Below are positions 63,301 through 64,000 of a stretch of 64,000 bases of DNA, in pieces (position 1 is the stretch's first letter; each line of letters opens with the position of its first letter). The DNA comes from Thermoflavifilum sp. (GTDB taxonomy: Bacteria > Bacteroidota > Bacteroidia > Chitinophagales > Chitinophagaceae). A program made the translations under genes and the position numbers. The stretch spans positions 62,001-126,000 of the forward strand of contig JAIMAQ010000002.1 in assembly GCA_023511875.1 (NCBI GenBank), read 5' to 3'. Under the pieces are notes generated by a model, which was not told the origin of the DNA, did no database searches, and saw only the letters and a program-made list of their open reading frames with translations.

Positions 63301-64000
63301 TTAACGGTTTTTAGCTTGGTCTATCAATTCCAAAAATTGTTTTTCATTGATGATCTTCACCGTAGGAATTTGGCGAGCTTTTTCTAGTTTAGATCCAGGA
63401 TCGTCGCCCACTACCAAGTAGTTGAGGCTACGGCTCACCGAGCTGGCAATTTTCCCGCCTAGTTGTTCTACCAAAGCTTCGGCTTCTTGACGCTTTAGAT
63501 GTGGAAGTGTTCCGGTGAAGAGGAAGCTGAGTCCGTTGAGTTTGCCTATGGGTTGTTGATCCTGTTTTGAACGATATGTGTTTACACCCAATTTTTCGAG
63601 TTCTTGTATCAAATGCAGGTTATCGGGGTTGTGGAAGAATTCATATATGCTGGTAGCCACTTTAGGGCCAATATCTTTGAGCTGCATGAGTTGTTCTACA
63701 CTCCAGCGCTGCAATTCGGGCAAGTGTTCAATAGCATCGGCTAAGGTACGAGCTGTAGTTTCCCCTACGTAACGAATGCCTAAGGCAAAGATGAGTCGAT
63801 GCAACGGTTGCTTTTTAGAAGCTTCGATAGCCTGCTGCAGGTTGTGAACAGATTTTTCGCCGAAACCTTCTAGTTTTTTGATTTTGTTGTAATCTAAGCG
63901 ATAAATGTCGGGTATGGTACGCAGCAGCCCTAATTCATAAAAGCGGCGCACATTGGCTTCACCCAGATGTTTGATATCCATAGCATCTTTGCTCACAAAG
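63301..64000 (-). CDS. ligA: NAD-dependent DNA ligase LigA, C-terminal part (cut by window edge)
   Basis: The 3' part of the main replicative ligase; the frame remains open to the window edge, so only the last 233 or so residues are seen. They hold the helix-hairpin-helix repeats (KLEGFGEKSVHNLQQAIEASK, FALGIRYVGETTARTLAD, LKDIGPKVATSI) and the C-terminal BRCT domain (SFLFTGTLPHLKRQEAEALV, LNYLVVGDDPGSKLEKA). The zinc finger and catalytic Lys lie outside. It is the first visible gene of a minus-strand repair run ending at DUF4286. Confidence 0.95.
   Translation of the reverse strand, partial: FVSKDAMDIKHLGEANVRRFYELGLLRTIPDIYRLDYNKIKKLEGFGEKSVHNLQQAIEASKKQPLHRLIFALGIRYVGETTARTLADAIEHLPELQRWSVEQLMQLKDIGPKVATSIYEFFHNPDNLHLIQELEKLGVNTYRSKQDQQPIGKLNGLSFLFTGTLPHLKRQEAEALVEQLGGKIASSVSRSLNYLVVGDDPGSKLEKARQIPTVKIINEKQFLELIDQAKNR

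Overview
The window reads as a contiguous, gene-dense stretch of a chromosome from Bacteroidota, most likely a member of the Chitinophagaceae/Chitinophagales. The evidence is an oversized two-part IspG (673 aa), a methionine synthase encoded as two polypeptides, ribosomal protein bTHX, an UpxY-type NusG paralogue, GH97 and DUF1080 sugar enzymes, a two-gene ATP-ligase/DEXH-helicase set, and above all the Bacteroidota promoter pattern TTTG-N19-21-TAnnTTTG. That pattern appears in full form upstream of recR, katG, rplM and the HU gene, with no Shine-Dalgarno sequences to speak of. The family-level placement is inference. I found no tRNA, rRNA, CRISPR array, insertion sequence or prophage.

Layout. 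1-5.1 kb: tRNA 2-selenouridine synthase (cut by the window edge) and SelD, a chromate transporter, an orphan NusG-like antiterminator, recR. 5.2-13 kb: split MetH behind a structured leader, BatB-BatC, IspG. 13-25 kb: an SRPBCC protein, a RecB-like helicase-nuclease interrupted by an in-frame stop, an Ig-like lipoprotein, a membrane protein and a hemerythrin, then UvrD/PcrA, RecX, an omega-amidase-type nitrilase and NagA. 25-32 kb: a SixA-like protein lacking its catalytic histidine, a PGRP-type amidase lipoprotein, a minus-strand DUF1080-GH97 pair divergent from a GH10-like lyase/hydrolase, and a trans-sulfuration enzyme. 32.8-37.5 kb: MlaE-MlaF, RpiA, and the conserved HolB-RicT pair. 37.6-45 kb: an M1 peptidase, KatG, Kbl, and a class D beta-lactamase homologue whose active-site serine and lysine are gone.

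45-49 kb holds the most unusual group: a small membrane protein with a C-x9-C-x3-C pattern, a TonB-dependent receptor preceded by a nested, junction-like inverted repeat, and a lipoprotein beta-propeller with CPCC and DACPH motifs, the last two overlapping by one base. I infer a metal (possibly copper) acquisition cassette, but the sequence does not prove the substrate. 49-57 kb: ComF, RadA, a zinc metallopeptidase, then the rplM-rpsI-rpsB-tsf operon with a clear promoter and terminator, pyrH, pdxH, and convergent to it a 53-aa bTHX gene and HU. 57.5-64 kb: DUF4286, exonuclease III, the Lhr-like helicase, ATP-dependent ligase, TadA and the C-terminal part of NAD-dependent LigA (cut by the edge).

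Overall, the region is rich in DNA repair and recombination genes (recR, helicase-nuclease, uvrD, recX, radA, comF, xth, ligase-helicase, ligA) mixed with translation, methionine and envelope functions.
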